Source: Lysobacter antibioticus (lineage in GTDB: Bacteria > Pseudomonadota > Gammaproteobacteria > Xanthomonadales > Xanthomonadaceae). From it: a DNA stretch of 64,000 nt. The stretch spans positions 4,189,769 to 4,253,768 of the forward strand of contig NZ_CP013141.1 in assembly GCF_001442535.1 (NCBI RefSeq), read 5' to 3'. Each line of letters starts with the position of its first letter. Positions within the stretch are counted from its first letter, which is position 1. Under the pieces are notes generated by a model. It did not search any database, had not been told where the DNA came from, and was given only the letters and a program-made list of their open reading frames with translations. The position numbers were made by a program, and so were the translations under genes. Positions 55,070 through 63,586 of the stretch are shown in pieces.

Positions 55070-55221
55070 GGCCGTTCGCGCCGCGCTACAGGCACCTGGC
55101 GTTCCCCCTGGCGTTCCCCTGGCGTGGCCATGGGCCGTGGTTTCGCCGTCACTTGTCGATCCGAGCAGCTCCGCCTGCCTGCCCGGCCCGTCGCCCTTTC
55201 CGACGGCCGGGCATTCCAGGC

Positions 55222-55245
55222 TTGATATCAATCTGATATCAATAT
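55222..55245 (+). promoter_or_regulatory. Candidate operator and promoter of the SPFH cassette
   Basis: GATATCAATCT and GATATCAATAT are direct repeats 11 bp apart; each contains the GATATC palindrome, and the first is the perfect TTGATATCAA. They sit 28 bp before the SPFH ATG in GC-rich surroundings, so a dimeric regulator or an overlapping -10 is likely. Confidence 0.5.
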
Positions 55246-55272
55246 GTTTGGACAACGAGCGAGACGGACGTC

Positions 55273-56136
55273 ATGAAAGAGAACCCCACCCAATCCCTCT
55301 CAGGCATTCCGGTCCTGCTGGGCTGCCTCGGCCTCGGCGCGGTCGGCGCCTATGCCTTCCTTGGCGGCGTCGCCAGCGAAAGCGGGGCCAGCGTGGTCGT
55401 GGCGATCCTGGCCGGCGCCCTCGCCTTCTTCGGCCTGTCCGGCCTGTACAAGATCGAGCCCAACCAGGCCGCGGTGCTGAGCCTGTTCGGCAAGTACGTG
55501 GGCACGGTCAAGGACAACGGCCTGCGCTGGAACAACCCGCTCTACGCCAAGCGCAAGGTCAGCCAACGCATCCGCAACTTCGAAAGCGGCAAGCTGAAGG
55601 TCAACGAGCTCGACGGCAGCCCGATCGAGATCGCCGCGGTGATCGTCTGGCAGGTGGTCGATTCGGCCGAGGCGGTCTACAACGTCGACGATTACGAAAC
55701 CTTCGTGCACATCCAGTCCGAGTCGGCGCTGCGCGCGATGGCCACCAGCTACCCCTACGACCAGCACGAAGACGGCCAGTTGTCGTTGCGCAGCCATGCC
55801 GCCGAGATATCCCTGCACCTGCAGCAGGAATTGCAGGATCGCCTCGCCGACGCCGGCGTCAACGTGATCGATGCGCGCATCAGCCACCTCGCCTACGCGC
55901 CCGAGATCGCCCACGCCATGCTGCAACGCCAGCAGGCCAACGCGGTGATCGCCGCGCGCACGCGCATCGTCGCCGGCGCGGTCGGCATGGTCGAAATGGC
56001 CCTGGCCGAGCTGCAGAAGAACGGCGTCGTGCAACTGGACGAAGAGCGCAAGGCGCACATGGTCAGCAACCTATTGGTGGTGCTGTGCGGCGACCGCGGC
56101 GCGCAGCCGATCGTCAACGCCGGCAGCTTGTACTGA
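55273..56136 (+). CDS. SPFH/Band 7 membrane protein
   Basis: A 287-residue SPFH-domain protein. Two hydrophobic helices (about 10-32 and 40-58) precede the SPFH core: [69 protein letters not shown] and an [29 protein letters not shown] coiled region. SPFH proteins scaffold membrane microdomains. It heads a four-gene cassette; the next gene starts 11 nt after its stop. An operator-like repeat lies 28 bp upstream. Confidence 0.9.
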   Translation: MKENPTQSLSGIPVLLGCLGLGAVGAYAFLGGVASESGASVVVAILAGALAFFGLSGLYKIEPNQAAVLSLFGKYVGTVKDNGLRWNNPLYAKRKVSQRIRNFESGKLKVNELDGSPIEIAAVIVWQVVDSAEAVYNVDDYETFVHIQSESALRAMATSYPYDQHEDGQLSLRSHAAEISLHLQQELQDRLADAGVNVIDARISHLAYAPEIAHAMLQRQQANAVIAARTRIVAGAVGMVEMALAELQKNGVVQLDEERKAHMVSNLLVVLCGDRGAQPIVNAGSLY

Positions 56137-56146
56137 GCGCGCTGCG

Positions 56147-56515
56147 ATGACCGTCCACGACTACCTCGTTCCCATCGCGATGGCGGTCAGCGCCGTACCG
56201 ATCCTGGTTTCGGCGGTACTGGTCGCGCGCGGCAACCTGCACCTGATCAATGGCCTGGACGCCTCGCGCCTGCCCAACCCGGCCCGCACCGCGGCGAAAC
56301 TCGCCCGCCTGCTGGCGGCGACCGGCGTGGCGATGCTCCTCGGTGGCGCCGGCTTCTATTGGGCTGGCGACAATGAAGGCCGCATCGCCCTGGTCGTGGT
56401 CGCCTTGCTGCTCGCTGTCAACGGCCTCGCCGTCGCCCTGATCCTCGCGATCAGCGCCGCCCGGCGCAGCTATCGCGACCGCCCCGGCGGCAACGAAGGG
56501 GCGCGCCGGCGGTGA
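56147..56515 (+). CDS. Small membrane protein of the SPFH cassette
   Basis: A 122-residue membrane protein with three predicted helices (about 8-27, 51-70 and 79-102) and a basic cytoplasmic tail ([17 protein letters not shown]). No known domain; the topology recalls DUF3784-type proteins. Its stop overlaps the next GTG start (GTGA). The tight packing suggests it works with the SPFH protein. Confidence 0.75.
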   Translation: MTVHDYLVPIAMAVSAVPILVSAVLVARGNLHLINGLDASRLPNPARTAAKLARLLAATGVAMLLGGAGFYWAGDNEGRIALVVVALLLAVNGLAVALILAISAARRSYRDRPGGNEGARRR

Positions 56516-56694
56516 GCGAAAAGAAAGCCTACCCGCTGCGCATCAACGCCGAAGTGCTCGCCGCCGTGCAGCGCTGGTCCGACGACGAGTTGCGTTCGCT
56601 CAACGCCCAGATCGAATATGTCTTGCGCGACGCCTTGCGCAAGAATGGACGGCTGGCGCGCCAGGACACCCCGACTCCCGAGGAAGACCCATGA
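56512..56694 (+). CDS. Arc-like ribbon-helix-helix protein
   Basis: A 60-residue protein with an Arc/MetJ fold pattern: YPLRINAEVLAAVQRWSDDELRSLNAQIEYVLRDALRKNG. A beta-strand (AYPLRI) is followed by two helices. The GTG start overlaps the previous stop by 4 nt and its stop overlaps the next ATG. Arc-family proteins bind DNA as dimers, so it may regulate the cassette, perhaps at the GATATC repeats. Toxin-antitoxin labels for such proteins are not supported here because no toxin is adjacent. Confidence 0.78.
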   Translation: MSEKKAYPLRINAEVLAAVQRWSDDELRSLNAQIEYVLRDALRKNGRLARQDTPTPEEDP

Positions 56695-56870
56695 CCCAGA
56701 AGTGGAAACATCAAGTCGTCGAGCTGACCTATCAATTGTTCGAGTCGCCGATGCGGCAACGCATCCAGGAAGAACTCGATACGCGCGGCGAACAGGGCTG
56801 GGAGCTGGTATCGGTCGAGCACGACCCGAGCATTCTCGGCACGCGCCTGTATTTCAAGCAGCCGGCCTGA
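56691..56870 (+). CDS. DUF4177-like small protein
   Basis: A 59-residue protein. The sequence WKHQVVELTYQLFE, EELDTRGEQGWELVSVEHDP and TRLYFKQPA follows the DUF4177 pattern of a short alpha-beta fold. Its ATG overlaps the stop of the Arc-like gene (ATGA), giving a chain of overlapping genes. Function unknown. Confidence 0.75.
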   Translation: MTQKWKHQVVELTYQLFESPMRQRIQEELDTRGEQGWELVSVEHDPSILGTRLYFKQPA

Positions 56871-56938
56871 TGGCGCCATGCCCCCCAGCGCCATCGGCGC
56901 ACGTGGCGCAGCGCGCCCTCGCCGGCTAATCTGAGCGC

Positions 56939-57742
56939 ATGCGCGGCCACGGCCACCTCCTGATCAACACGCCCGAGATCGAGCTCTGGCCGGGCGGGCT
57001 GTTGCGCGCGCGCAGCAACCACGACGCCCGCGCGCTGTCGCGTGCGCGGCACGTGCTGCGGCGCAAGCGCGATGGCCGCTTCCTCGCCGCCGACCTGCCC
57101 GAAGGCCTGTTGCCGCTGGTCCACCGGCTGATCCACGAAGGCGGCATCGGCGACGCCCTCGATGCGCTCGACGCCATCGTCGAATACCGCCGCGAGGGGC
57201 TGCTGCGAATCCATGAGCTGCCGCTGGATCGGATCGAAGAGCGGCTGTCCGCGCTCGGCCTGGACTGCGACGGCTACGAAGCGCGAACCGGTCTGGGTCT
57301 GATCGCCGAACCCGACCGCCTCGCCTACGCCGGCGTCGACCGCTTCCGCCGGCCGCTGTGGCTGCATCCCGGCGCCGCGCGCGCATGGTCCCACCTGCGC
57401 CAGGCCGCCGTGCACGACGGCATCGTCCTCGACGCCATCTCCGGCTATCGCAGCCACCATTACCAACTCGGCATTTTCGAACGCAAGCTCGCGCGCGGCC
57501 TCGGCGTCGACGAGATCCTCACCGTCAACGCCGCGCCGGGCTACAGCGAACACCACAGCGGCCTCGCCCTCGACATCGGCACCCCCGGCGAGCCGCCGGC
57601 CGAAGAATCCTTCGAGCACACCCCCGCCTTCGCCTGGCTGCGCGACAACGCCGGCGACTACGGCTACGTCATGAGCTATCCGCGCGACAACCCGCACGGC
57701 ATCGTCTACGAGCCGTGGCACTGGCGTTACGACGCGAAGTAA
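56939..57742 (+). CDS. M15B D-alanyl-D-alanine carboxypeptidase (VanY-like)
   Basis: A 267-residue peptidase. The catalytic domain occupies about residues 130-267. Zinc ligands are H205 and D212 in SEHHSGLALD and H261 in EPWHWRY, and GYRSHHYQ is the substrate-side motif. The N-terminal 120 residues are an unassigned helical domain with no clear signal peptide, so export is uncertain. Members trim peptidoglycan stem peptides. It lies 68 bp after the SPFH cassette and may be read with it. Confidence 0.88.
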   Translation: MRGHGHLLINTPEIELWPGGLLRARSNHDARALSRARHVLRRKRDGRFLAADLPEGLLPLVHRLIHEGGIGDALDALDAIVEYRREGLLRIHELPLDRIEERLSALGLDCDGYEARTGLGLIAEPDRLAYAGVDRFRRPLWLHPGAARAWSHLRQAAVHDGIVLDAISGYRSHHYQLGIFERKLARGLGVDEILTVNAAPGYSEHHSGLALDIGTPGEPPAEESFEHTPAFAWLRDNAGDYGYVMSYPRDNPHGIVYEPWHWRYDAK

Positions 57743-57821
57743 TCCGCACGCCGCTGTCGGCTGCCGGTGAAACGCGGCCAGCGCCGCGCTCGAAATCGAC
57801 GAGGCCTGAATCGGCTCGCGC

Positions 57822-58511
57822 TCAATCCTGCGAGCGGTTGGTCCTGGGCTTGGCGACCTCGGAAAAATCCGCGATCCGCCACAGATACAGGCTGGCATAG
57901 CTGCGGTACGGCCCCCAGCGCTCGCCGAGTTCGGCCAAGGCCTTCGGCGGCGGCATCTCGTCGAGCTTGTCGACGCGCTGTGCGCCCTTGCGGATGCCCA
58001 GATCGTCGACCGGCAGGATGTCGGGGCGGCCCAGGCGGAACATCAGCATCATCTCGACCGTCCAGCGGCCGATGCCGCGGATCGGCACGAGCGCGGCGAT
58101 GATGGCGTCGTTGTCCATCGTCGCCATGCGCCGCAGGTCCGGGATTTCGCCGCGCGATTCGCGCGCCGACAGATCGCGCAGCGCGAGCAGCTTATTGCCG
58201 GATACGCCGCAGGCGCGCAGCGCCGCGTCGTCGCAACGGCCGAGGGTGTCGTAATGCAGGCGGCCGCTGCCGATCGCCGCTTCGACCCGGCCGACGATGG
58301 TCGAGGCGGCCTTGCCGCTGAGCTGCTGGAACAGGATCGCCCGCGCCAGCGCATCGACCGGATCGAAGCGCTGGCGCCAGCGCGGATCGGTCGGAATCGG
58401 GCCGTTCTCCAGCCGGTCGACCTTCTTCATCCATGCGCCGAGCTTGCGGTCGCGCTTGCTCAGATAAGCGTGCGCGGCCTCGGCGTCGAACCCCCGGACA
58501 TGTCGCGGCAT
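57822..58511 (-). CDS. DNA-3-methyladenine glycosylase, AlkA-like
   Basis: A 229-residue HhH-GPD glycosylase. The helix-hairpin-helix is LVPIRGIGRWTVEMMLMFRLGRPDILPVDDLGIRKG, with the catalytic Asp in PVDD. It removes alkylated bases such as 3-methyladenine; it lacks the AlkA N-terminal domain, so it belongs to the shorter Mag/AlkA-like class. The DUF423 gene ends 1 nt before its ATG, so they form an operon. Confidence 0.88.
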   Translation of the reverse strand: MPRHVRGFDAEAAHAYLSKRDRKLGAWMKKVDRLENGPIPTDPRWRQRFDPVDALARAILFQQLSGKAASTIVGRVEAAIGSGRLHYDTLGRCDDAALRACGVSGNKLLALRDLSARESRGEIPDLRRMATMDNDAIIAALVPIRGIGRWTVEMMLMFRLGRPDILPVDDLGIRKGAQRVDKLDEMPPPKALAELGERWGPYRSYASLYLWRIADFSEVAKPRTNRSQD

Positions 58512-58512
58512 C

Positions 58513-58896
58513 TCAGCGCCTCAGCGCATCGGCGGCGTAGACCAGCCACGCCAGGATCATCAGGCTGCCGCCGTAAGGCAGCAGACGGGTCGAGGCGCCG
58601 AAGAAATATGCCGCCGCCAGGCCGCCGGAAAACACCAGCACACCGACGAGCAAGGCCAGCAGAGCGACCCGCGCGAGCGTACGCCGAGCGATCGGCGCTA
58701 GCGCGGCCAGGGCGGCGCCATGCCCGAACGCGAACACCGCCGCCGTCTGCAATCGCGATTGCGCCGCCGGGTCGGCGACGTGCGCGGCATACGCCGACAA
58801 GGCCACCGCCAGAGCGGCCAGCACCGCACCGGCCGCGGCCAGCGCACGCGCCCCGCCGGGTGCCGATGGAGAAAGTTCGCGCGAGGAAGAATTCAT
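58513..58896 (-). CDS. DUF423 membrane protein
   Basis: A 127-residue integral membrane protein with four hydrophobic helices. The family motifs AALAVALSAYAAHV, RLQTAAVFAFGHGAAL, GVLVFSGGLA and LPYGGSLMILAWL match the DUF423/YgdD group of unknown function. The ATG at 58896 is preceded by GAGG; a longer frame runs into repeat locus D and is not real. Confidence 0.86.
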   Translation of the reverse strand: MNSSSRELSPSAPGGARALAAAGAVLAALAVALSAYAAHVADPAAQSRLQTAAVFAFGHGAALAALAPIARRTLARVALLALLVGVLVFSGGLAAAYFFGASTRLLPYGGSLMILAWLVYAADALRR

Positions 58897-59083
58897 GCGT
58901 TCGGGAACCTCAGTGCAGGGCGACAGACGCCAAGCCTGCGCCGCCGGATGAGCACGATAGCAGCCAAGTCCGATGGTGGCGCGGGCGTGGCTATGCGGAT
59001 GTTGCGGTCGGGAGGATTTTGCACATTCCGTTGTAACTACTGCCTTGCCTGCTGTGCGTAGCGCCGCACTAGCGAAGGCAATC

Positions 59084-59302
59084 GAAGACCCGGAGGGCGG
59101 CCCGCATGGATGCGGGCCATTCTTCATCGGGACAAGGATGTCCCGTATGTAGAGCCCTGCGGATGCACCGCTCGTGCGGGCCTGTGATTCAAAGAAAAGC
59201 AACTTCTTTGGTTACCTTTGACCGAAGGGAATCCAGACGGACTTTTGTTTCTTTAGACAAAAGAAAGTAACCCGCCGCTTTAGTGGCGGAAGCTCTTAGC
59301 GT
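59084..59302 (-). repeat. Composite hairpin element copy D1 (type 1) with internal insert
   Basis: Type 1 copy with GGCCCGCAT/ATGCGGGCC and CGGGACA/TGTCCCG stems. The AT-rich hairpin is interrupted by 22 nt at 59220-59241, between GGTTACCTTT and CTTTTG. The insert matches, with about three mismatches, the module that interrupts the short palindromes in loci A and C. Confidence 0.8.
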
Positions 59303-59303
59303 T

Positions 59304-59339
59304 TGATCCTGATCCTGATCCTGATCCTGATCCTGATCT
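59304..59339 (+). repeat. GATCCT hexamer array (about 5.5 units)
   Basis: Perfect 6-bp units between TTAGCGTTT and TTGCTTGAG, the inverted equivalents of the flanks seen in loci A and C. Confidence 0.85.
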
Positions 59340-59373
59340 TGCTTGAGAGAGGCGTCGCGAACCCGTTGCAGCG

Positions 59374-59400
59374 CGGTCGCGGCTTGCGCCGCTCCTACCC
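59374..59400 (-). repeat. Short REP-like palindrome (inverted)
   Basis: GGTCGCGGC..GCCGCTCCTACC, the outer palindrome of locus D. No insert is present in this copy. Confidence 0.75.
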
Positions 59401-59434
59401 CCTAAGGCCCAGCCCTCCCTGGTGATAAGCCCAC

Positions 59435-59465
59435 AAAAAAACGCGCCGCGGAAGCCGCGGCGCGT
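59435..59465 (-). terminator. Rho-independent terminator of the SRPBCC gene
   Basis: An 11-bp perfect stem (ACGCGCCGCGG / CCGCGGCGCGT) followed on the minus strand by seven T residues, 44 nt after the stop. Confidence 0.92.
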
Positions 59466-59508
59466 CTCGTCGATCGCAGGTCCGCCGCAGCGGACCTCGC
59501 ACTCGGTA

Positions 59509-60600
59509 TTACTTGATCGGCCAGTACACGTCGAACTGGCCCAGAGCCGGGTCGAAGCTCTGGTCGATGCCGGCCTTCCAGACTTCGTACGGACGCTCGG
59601 TCGTGGTGTAGCCGCGGGTCAGCGCCCAGGCGCGGACGGCGTCGCGGACCGGAGCCAGCGCGGCCATGTTGTGGCCGCCGCTCGTGGCGACGACGACCTT
59701 GCTGGCCGGCAGCAGCTCGGCCTTGACCGGGTTGCCCGCGCCTTCGATCTTGACGTCGAGCTTGGTCGCTTCGGTGCTGGTGTCGCCGATCTTGCGCACC
59801 ACCTGCACCACGTCGAACGAATAGGTCTCGCTGCCGAACTCGTTGGTCACCACGCGGATCGGGCCGACCGCTTCGAGGCCGTTAGCGGCGATGACCTTCT
59901 TGATCCATTCCATGTTGGAGTGGATCTGCGACTTGATCTTCTCGTTGTCGCGCGCGACCGCGGCGGTCACGCTGAGCACGTTCTCGGCCGGACGGTCGAG
60001 GACCTTCGGCGCATTGGCCGGGTCGACTTCGGACAGCTTCGAATAGTCGTAGTTCGGGACGGTCGCCAGCATGTTGCTCAGGCGCGCCAGACCCATCTTG
60101 ATGTCTTCGCCGACGTTGCTGCTGACGTACATGCCGGAGTAGCGGCCGAGCAGGTTCCAGCCGTAGTCGACGTCGTAGGTCTGGGTGATCTCGACGTTGC
60201 GGTTGTTCTTGCCGGTCGGACGCAGCTTGAACTCGGTGCGCTTGTTGTCGCCGCGCTCCTCGTTGACGATCTTGTAGCCGACCGACTTGCCCGGCTCGCT
60301 GCTGACGATTTCCCAGCTGCCCTTGCCCAGGCCGCGTTCCTTGGACGAGTACTCCAGGCGGGCGCCCACGCCCTCATCCTTGCCGGTCAGCTTGACCTCC
60401 ATGGCCGGGTCGCGCAGCACCAGCGGGTTCCAATCCTTGAAGCGACGCACGCTGTTCAACGTGTCGAACACGATGGTCAGCTTGCGGTTGGTCTCAACCG
60501 AGTGCGACAGATGGCGGCTCGACGGCAAAACCACGCCGACAACCAGAAACAGCACGGCGACGATCGCCAGTGAAATCAAAATCTCGATCAGACGGGTCAT
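59509..60600 (-). CDS. Membrane-anchored SRPBCC/GyrI-like protein
   Basis: A 363-residue protein. One N-terminal transmembrane helix (about 6-26) is followed by a SRPBCC/polyketide-cyclase-like domain (about 35-175, with FKDWNPLVLRD and GSWEIVSSEPGKSVGYKI). The C-terminal part (about 205-363, with SATAAVARDN-type and AVRAWALTRGYTTTERPYEVW segments) resembles a GyrI-like ligand-binding domain. Binding of small hydrophobic ligands is plausible, but no enzyme activity can be claimed. Confidence 0.75.
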   Translation of the reverse strand: MTRLIEILISLAIVAVLFLVVGVVLPSSRHLSHSVETNRKLTIVFDTLNSVRRFKDWNPLVLRDPAMEVKLTGKDEGVGARLEYSSKERGLGKGSWEIVSSEPGKSVGYKIVNEERGDNKRTEFKLRPTGKNNRNVEITQTYDVDYGWNLLGRYSGMYVSSNVGEDIKMGLARLSNMLATVPNYDYSKLSEVDPANAPKVLDRPAENVLSVTAAVARDNEKIKSQIHSNMEWIKKVIAANGLEAVGPIRVVTNEFGSETYSFDVVQVVRKIGDTSTEATKLDVKIEGAGNPVKAELLPASKVVVATSGGHNMAALAPVRDAVRAWALTRGYTTTERPYEVWKAGIDQSFDPALGQFDVYWPIK

Positions 60601-60969
60601 TCAGGTTCTCCAGGGCCGGGCCCGGATCGGGCCGGGGCGCAGACCCACAATCGTAGCAAGATAAATCCCGGCAAGGGCAGCCATCACAGGCAAGAAAATC
60701 GACGGGCCGCATCCTGCACGGCGCCGGGTGCGGGTCCGAGGCCGAGCCGGACCCGGCAATGCGCGGCGAAAAACCTGGAAACAGCCGGCTTTTCGCCGCC
60801 AAGCCGCCACATTCGCGTGGGTATGCCCCGCCCCTCGCCGCTCCGCCGATGCGCAACTGCAGTCAATCGCACACCGCGCCAACGCACCGGCAGGGACCGG
60901 CATGGCGCGCGTCCAACGCGCCGAATGCCCTAACGCGCATCGTCTGCGCAAGGCCGCTGCGCCGATGCT
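60601..60969. other. Gap between SRPBCC gene and response regulator
   Basis: This 369-bp stretch holds the likely promoter region of the SRPBCC gene and the 3' end region of the response regulator. It is GC-rich. No gene, terminator or repeat shared with loci A-D is evident. Confidence 0.45.
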
Positions 60970-61623
60970 TCAGACCAACTGCAGCTCGAAGGCCTTGAGC
61001 ACCGCGCGGGTGCGGTCGCGCACGCCGAGCTTCGACAGAATATTGGAGACGTGGTTCTTGATCGTGCCTTCGGCCACGCCTAGCGAATTGGCGATTTCCT
61101 TGTTGGAGAAGCCGCCGGCCATCAGGCGCAGGATCTCGGTCTCGCGCTCGGTCAGCGGGTCGGGCCGGTCCAGGCTGACGAAATCGTTGCGCATGTGCTC
61201 CAGGCCCGACAACAGGCGCTGGGTTACTGCCGGCTGAACCAGCGAACCGCCGTCGGCCACGGCCTGGATCGCGCCGACCAGTTGCTCCAGCGACACGTCC
61301 TTGAGCAGGTAGCCCTTGGCGCCGGCCTTGAGCCCGGCCAGGACCAGTTGGTCGTCGTCGAAGGTGGTCAGGATGATGGTCGGCGGCAGATAGCCCGAGC
61401 GCGCCAGGGCCTGCAGCGCCTCCAGGCCGGACATCACCGGCATGCGCATGTCCATCAGGACCACGTCCGGGCGCACGGTTGGGATGATCTCGACGGCCTG
61501 GCGGCCGTCGCCGGCCTCGGCCACGACTTCGATACCGTCGGCCAAGGCCAGCAGAGAGCGCACGCCCTGGCGGACCAGGGTCTGGTCGTCGACCAGCAGC
61601 ACGCGGATGGGGTTGGGAATCAT
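60970..61623 (-). CDS. NarL/FixJ-family response regulator
   Basis: A 217-residue regulator. The receiver has acidic D12/D13, phospho-acceptor D58 in VVLMDMRMPVMSG and the lysine in GAKGYLLKDV. The LuxR-type helix-turn-helix follows: LTERETEILRLMAGGFSNKEIANSLGVAEGTIKNHVSNILSKLGV. Its ATG overlaps the stop of the histidine kinase by 4 nt, making a two-component pair. The DesR/LiaR type is suggested; the target is unknown. Confidence 0.92.
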   Translation of the reverse strand: MIPNPIRVLLVDDQTLVRQGVRSLLALADGIEVVAEAGDGRQAVEIIPTVRPDVVLMDMRMPVMSGLEALQALARSGYLPPTIILTTFDDDQLVLAGLKAGAKGYLLKDVSLEQLVGAIQAVADGGSLVQPAVTQRLLSGLEHMRNDFVSLDRPDPLTERETEILRLMAGGFSNKEIANSLGVAEGTIKNHVSNILSKLGVRDRTRAVLKAFELQLV

Positions 61624-62822
61624 GTCAAAGCTCCTTCGCGGGCCATGGCGGCCGCGGTGGCGGGCAGAGTCAGTTGCAGGCAGAAGCCGGCATCCGCACG
61701 GGTTTCGATGCTGAGCCGGCCGCCGTACTGCTGCAAACGCTCGCGCATGCCGCGCAGGCCGTTGCCGGTGACCAGGTGATCGGCGCCGCGACCGTCGTCG
61801 CGCGCGCTCATGACGATGTCGCCGCCGCTGCGGCGTACGTCGATCCACAGATGCTGCGCGCCGGCATGGCGCACGGTGTTGGTGACGATCTCCTGGGTGC
61901 AACGCAACAGCACGTGGGCGCGCTCCGGGTCGTCGAGGGTCAGCGGCGTCTCGATCTCCATGCGGATATCCAGCGCCGGTACGTTTTCGGCCAGCGGGCG
62001 CAGGGCCAGGGCCAGGTCGATCGCGCCGTTCTCGCGCAACTGGCTCACCGCCTCGCGCACGTCGGTGAGCAGCAGCCTGGCCAGAGTATGCGCCTGCTGG
62101 ACGTGCTCCTTGACCCGCCCTTCCGAGAGGTGGCCGGCGACTTCCAGGTTCAGGCTCAGCGCGGTCAAGTGGTGGCCCAGCAGGTCGTGCAGCTCGCGCG
62201 AGATGCGGGTGCGCTCGTTGATGCGCGCGCTCTCGGCCAGCAGGGCGCGGGTCGCGCGCAACTCGGCGTTGAGCCGGCGCTGGTCTTCGCGGGCCTGGGT
62301 CTGCTGCTTGGCGACCAGGGCGGTCAGGAACACGAAACCGGAAAAACCGGTGTACAGCAGCGACTGCAGCACCGCCAGCAAGGGCGGCATCTGCACCGCC
62401 TCGATGAACACCGGGATGATGACCAGGTTGAGGACCATCAGCCCGATCACGCCGACCCGCAGCGGCACCATCCACGGCAGCAGCCCGGCCAGGACCATCA
62501 GCAGTACGCTGCCCAGGCCGGTACCGGAGTAATAGCTGATGCCGATCGCGCACCCGCCCAGCACCAGCAATTGCAGGTAATCGAGCAGGCCGGTGCGGCG
62601 CTCCCCCAGCGAGCGGGTTATCCACCAGTAGACCGCACCGAAAGTGGCGTAAACCGCGACCCAGCGCAAAATCTGCAAATACAGGCCGGCCACCGGTTCG
62701 CCGTGGCCGGGCTGGAAATAATCCGGGTCGAGCCAGATCGACAACAGCCAGGAGCCGACCAGGCCCCAGGTGAACAGGCCGGCGTAACGTAGTAATCGGG
62801 TATGGGTCAGGCGGGCCAGCAT
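61620..62822 (-). CDS. Sensor histidine kinase (HisKA_3, NarX/DesK type)
   Basis: A 400-residue membrane sensor. Four to six transmembrane helices (about 10-170) form the sensor without a periplasmic domain, as in DesK-like intramembrane kinases. The dimerisation box RTRISRELHDLLGHHLTAL carries H212, and the ATPase has EIVTNTVRHAGA, DDGRGAD and GNGLRGMRERL. It is coupled to the response regulator through an ATGA overlap. The stimulus may be in the membrane; this is inferred from topology. Confidence 0.9.
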   Translation of the reverse strand: MLARLTHTRLLRYAGLFTWGLVGSWLLSIWLDPDYFQPGHGEPVAGLYLQILRWVAVYATFGAVYWWITRSLGERRTGLLDYLQLLVLGGCAIGISYYSGTGLGSVLLMVLAGLLPWMVPLRVGVIGLMVLNLVIIPVFIEAVQMPPLLAVLQSLLYTGFSGFVFLTALVAKQQTQAREDQRRLNAELRATRALLAESARINERTRISRELHDLLGHHLTALSLNLEVAGHLSEGRVKEHVQQAHTLARLLLTDVREAVSQLRENGAIDLALALRPLAENVPALDIRMEIETPLTLDDPERAHVLLRCTQEIVTNTVRHAGAQHLWIDVRRSGGDIVMSARDDGRGADHLVTGNGLRGMRERLQQYGGRLSIETRADAGFCLQLTLPATAAAMAREGALT

Positions 62823-62965
62823 GAATGCATGCTAACGGTATGGGGCACGCGCCGGAGCCGTCCAGAAGTCATGCACTCCGGCGTTCGCCCCGGGCCGACC
62901 GGCCATGCGATAATCGGGACGCCGACACGGAACGCGTGCCGGCTTTTGAATACTTGGAGCGTGGA

Positions 62966-63586
62966 ATGTCGATCGTTGTCCGCGACGTGCGAGAGCACGA
63001 GCTGGATTCCGTCCTTGCCCTCAACAATGCCGCCGGGCCCGCGATCCTGCCGCTGGATGCGGCCCGACTGCGTCATTTTTTCGACACCGCCGAATATTTC
63101 CGCGTCGCCGAACGTGACGGCACCCTGGCCGGATTCCTGATCGGCATCGGTGCCCGCAGCGACCACGACAGCAGCAATTTCCGCTGGTTTCGCGAGCGTT
63201 ATCCGGACTTCTTCTATATCGACCGTATCGTCGTCGCCAGCCGGCGCCGTGGCGGCGGCGTCGGCCGCGCCTTCTATGCCGACGCCCAGAGCTACGCCGA
63301 GCTGCGCTATCCGCAGCTGGCCTGCGAGGTCTTCCTCGAAGGCGGCAACGACCCGGCCCTGCTGTTCCACGGCAGCTTCGGCTTCCGCGAGGTCGGCCAG
63401 CACGTCATGGAAGAGGCCGGCGTACGCGCGGCCATGCTCATGAAGCCGCTGTGCAGCTATGCCTGGGTCCGCGAGACCTATGGCGACGCCCTGCCCGAGG
63501 CCAGTTGGCTGACCCGTCCGCGGGTGCCGGTCCAGCACGGCCAGGTCGCCGTCCAGGCGCCGCGCCCGACCGGGACCGGCCTGTGA
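62966..63586 (+). CDS. GNAT acetyltransferase upstream of minC
   Basis: A 206-residue GNAT protein. The core is FYIDRIVVASRRRGGGVGRAFYADAQ for acetyl-CoA binding and LLFHGSFGFREVGQHVM at the end of the fold. A 40-residue extension follows, ending in Pro-rich sequence. The ATG at 62966 has GGAG nearby. Its stop overlaps the GTG of minC (GTGA), so it is translationally coupled to the cell-division inhibitor. A link to division is inferred from position only. Confidence 0.83.
   Translation: MSIVVRDVREHELDSVLALNNAAGPAILPLDAARLRHFFDTAEYFRVAERDGTLAGFLIGIGARSDHDSSNFRWFRERYPDFFYIDRIVVASRRRGGGVGRAFYADAQSYAELRYPQLACEVFLEGGNDPALLFHGSFGFREVGQHVMEEAGVRAAMLMKPLCSYAWVRETYGDALPEASWLTRPRVPVQHGQVAVQAPRPTGTGL

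Larger units (their letters stand above)
58897..59508. other. Repeat locus D between DUF423 and SRPBCC genes
   Basis: A 612-bp stretch. It holds one composite element (D1, minus), a GATCCT hexamer array, a short palindrome (59374-59400) and the terminator of the downstream SRPBCC gene. The first 180 bp (58897-59075) contain nothing I recognise apart from a weak AT-rich patch. Confidence 0.8.

Noticed and set aside
56512..56694. Toxin-antitoxin module at the Arc-like gene
   Set aside because: The neighbours are a membrane protein and a DUF4177-like protein with no toxin fold; the gene fits better as part of the SPFH cassette.
60970..62625. Apparent fused kinase-regulator frame of 551 codons
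   Set aside because: Only the last 217 codons are the regulator. The rest is a frame-shifted shadow of the histidine kinase gene.
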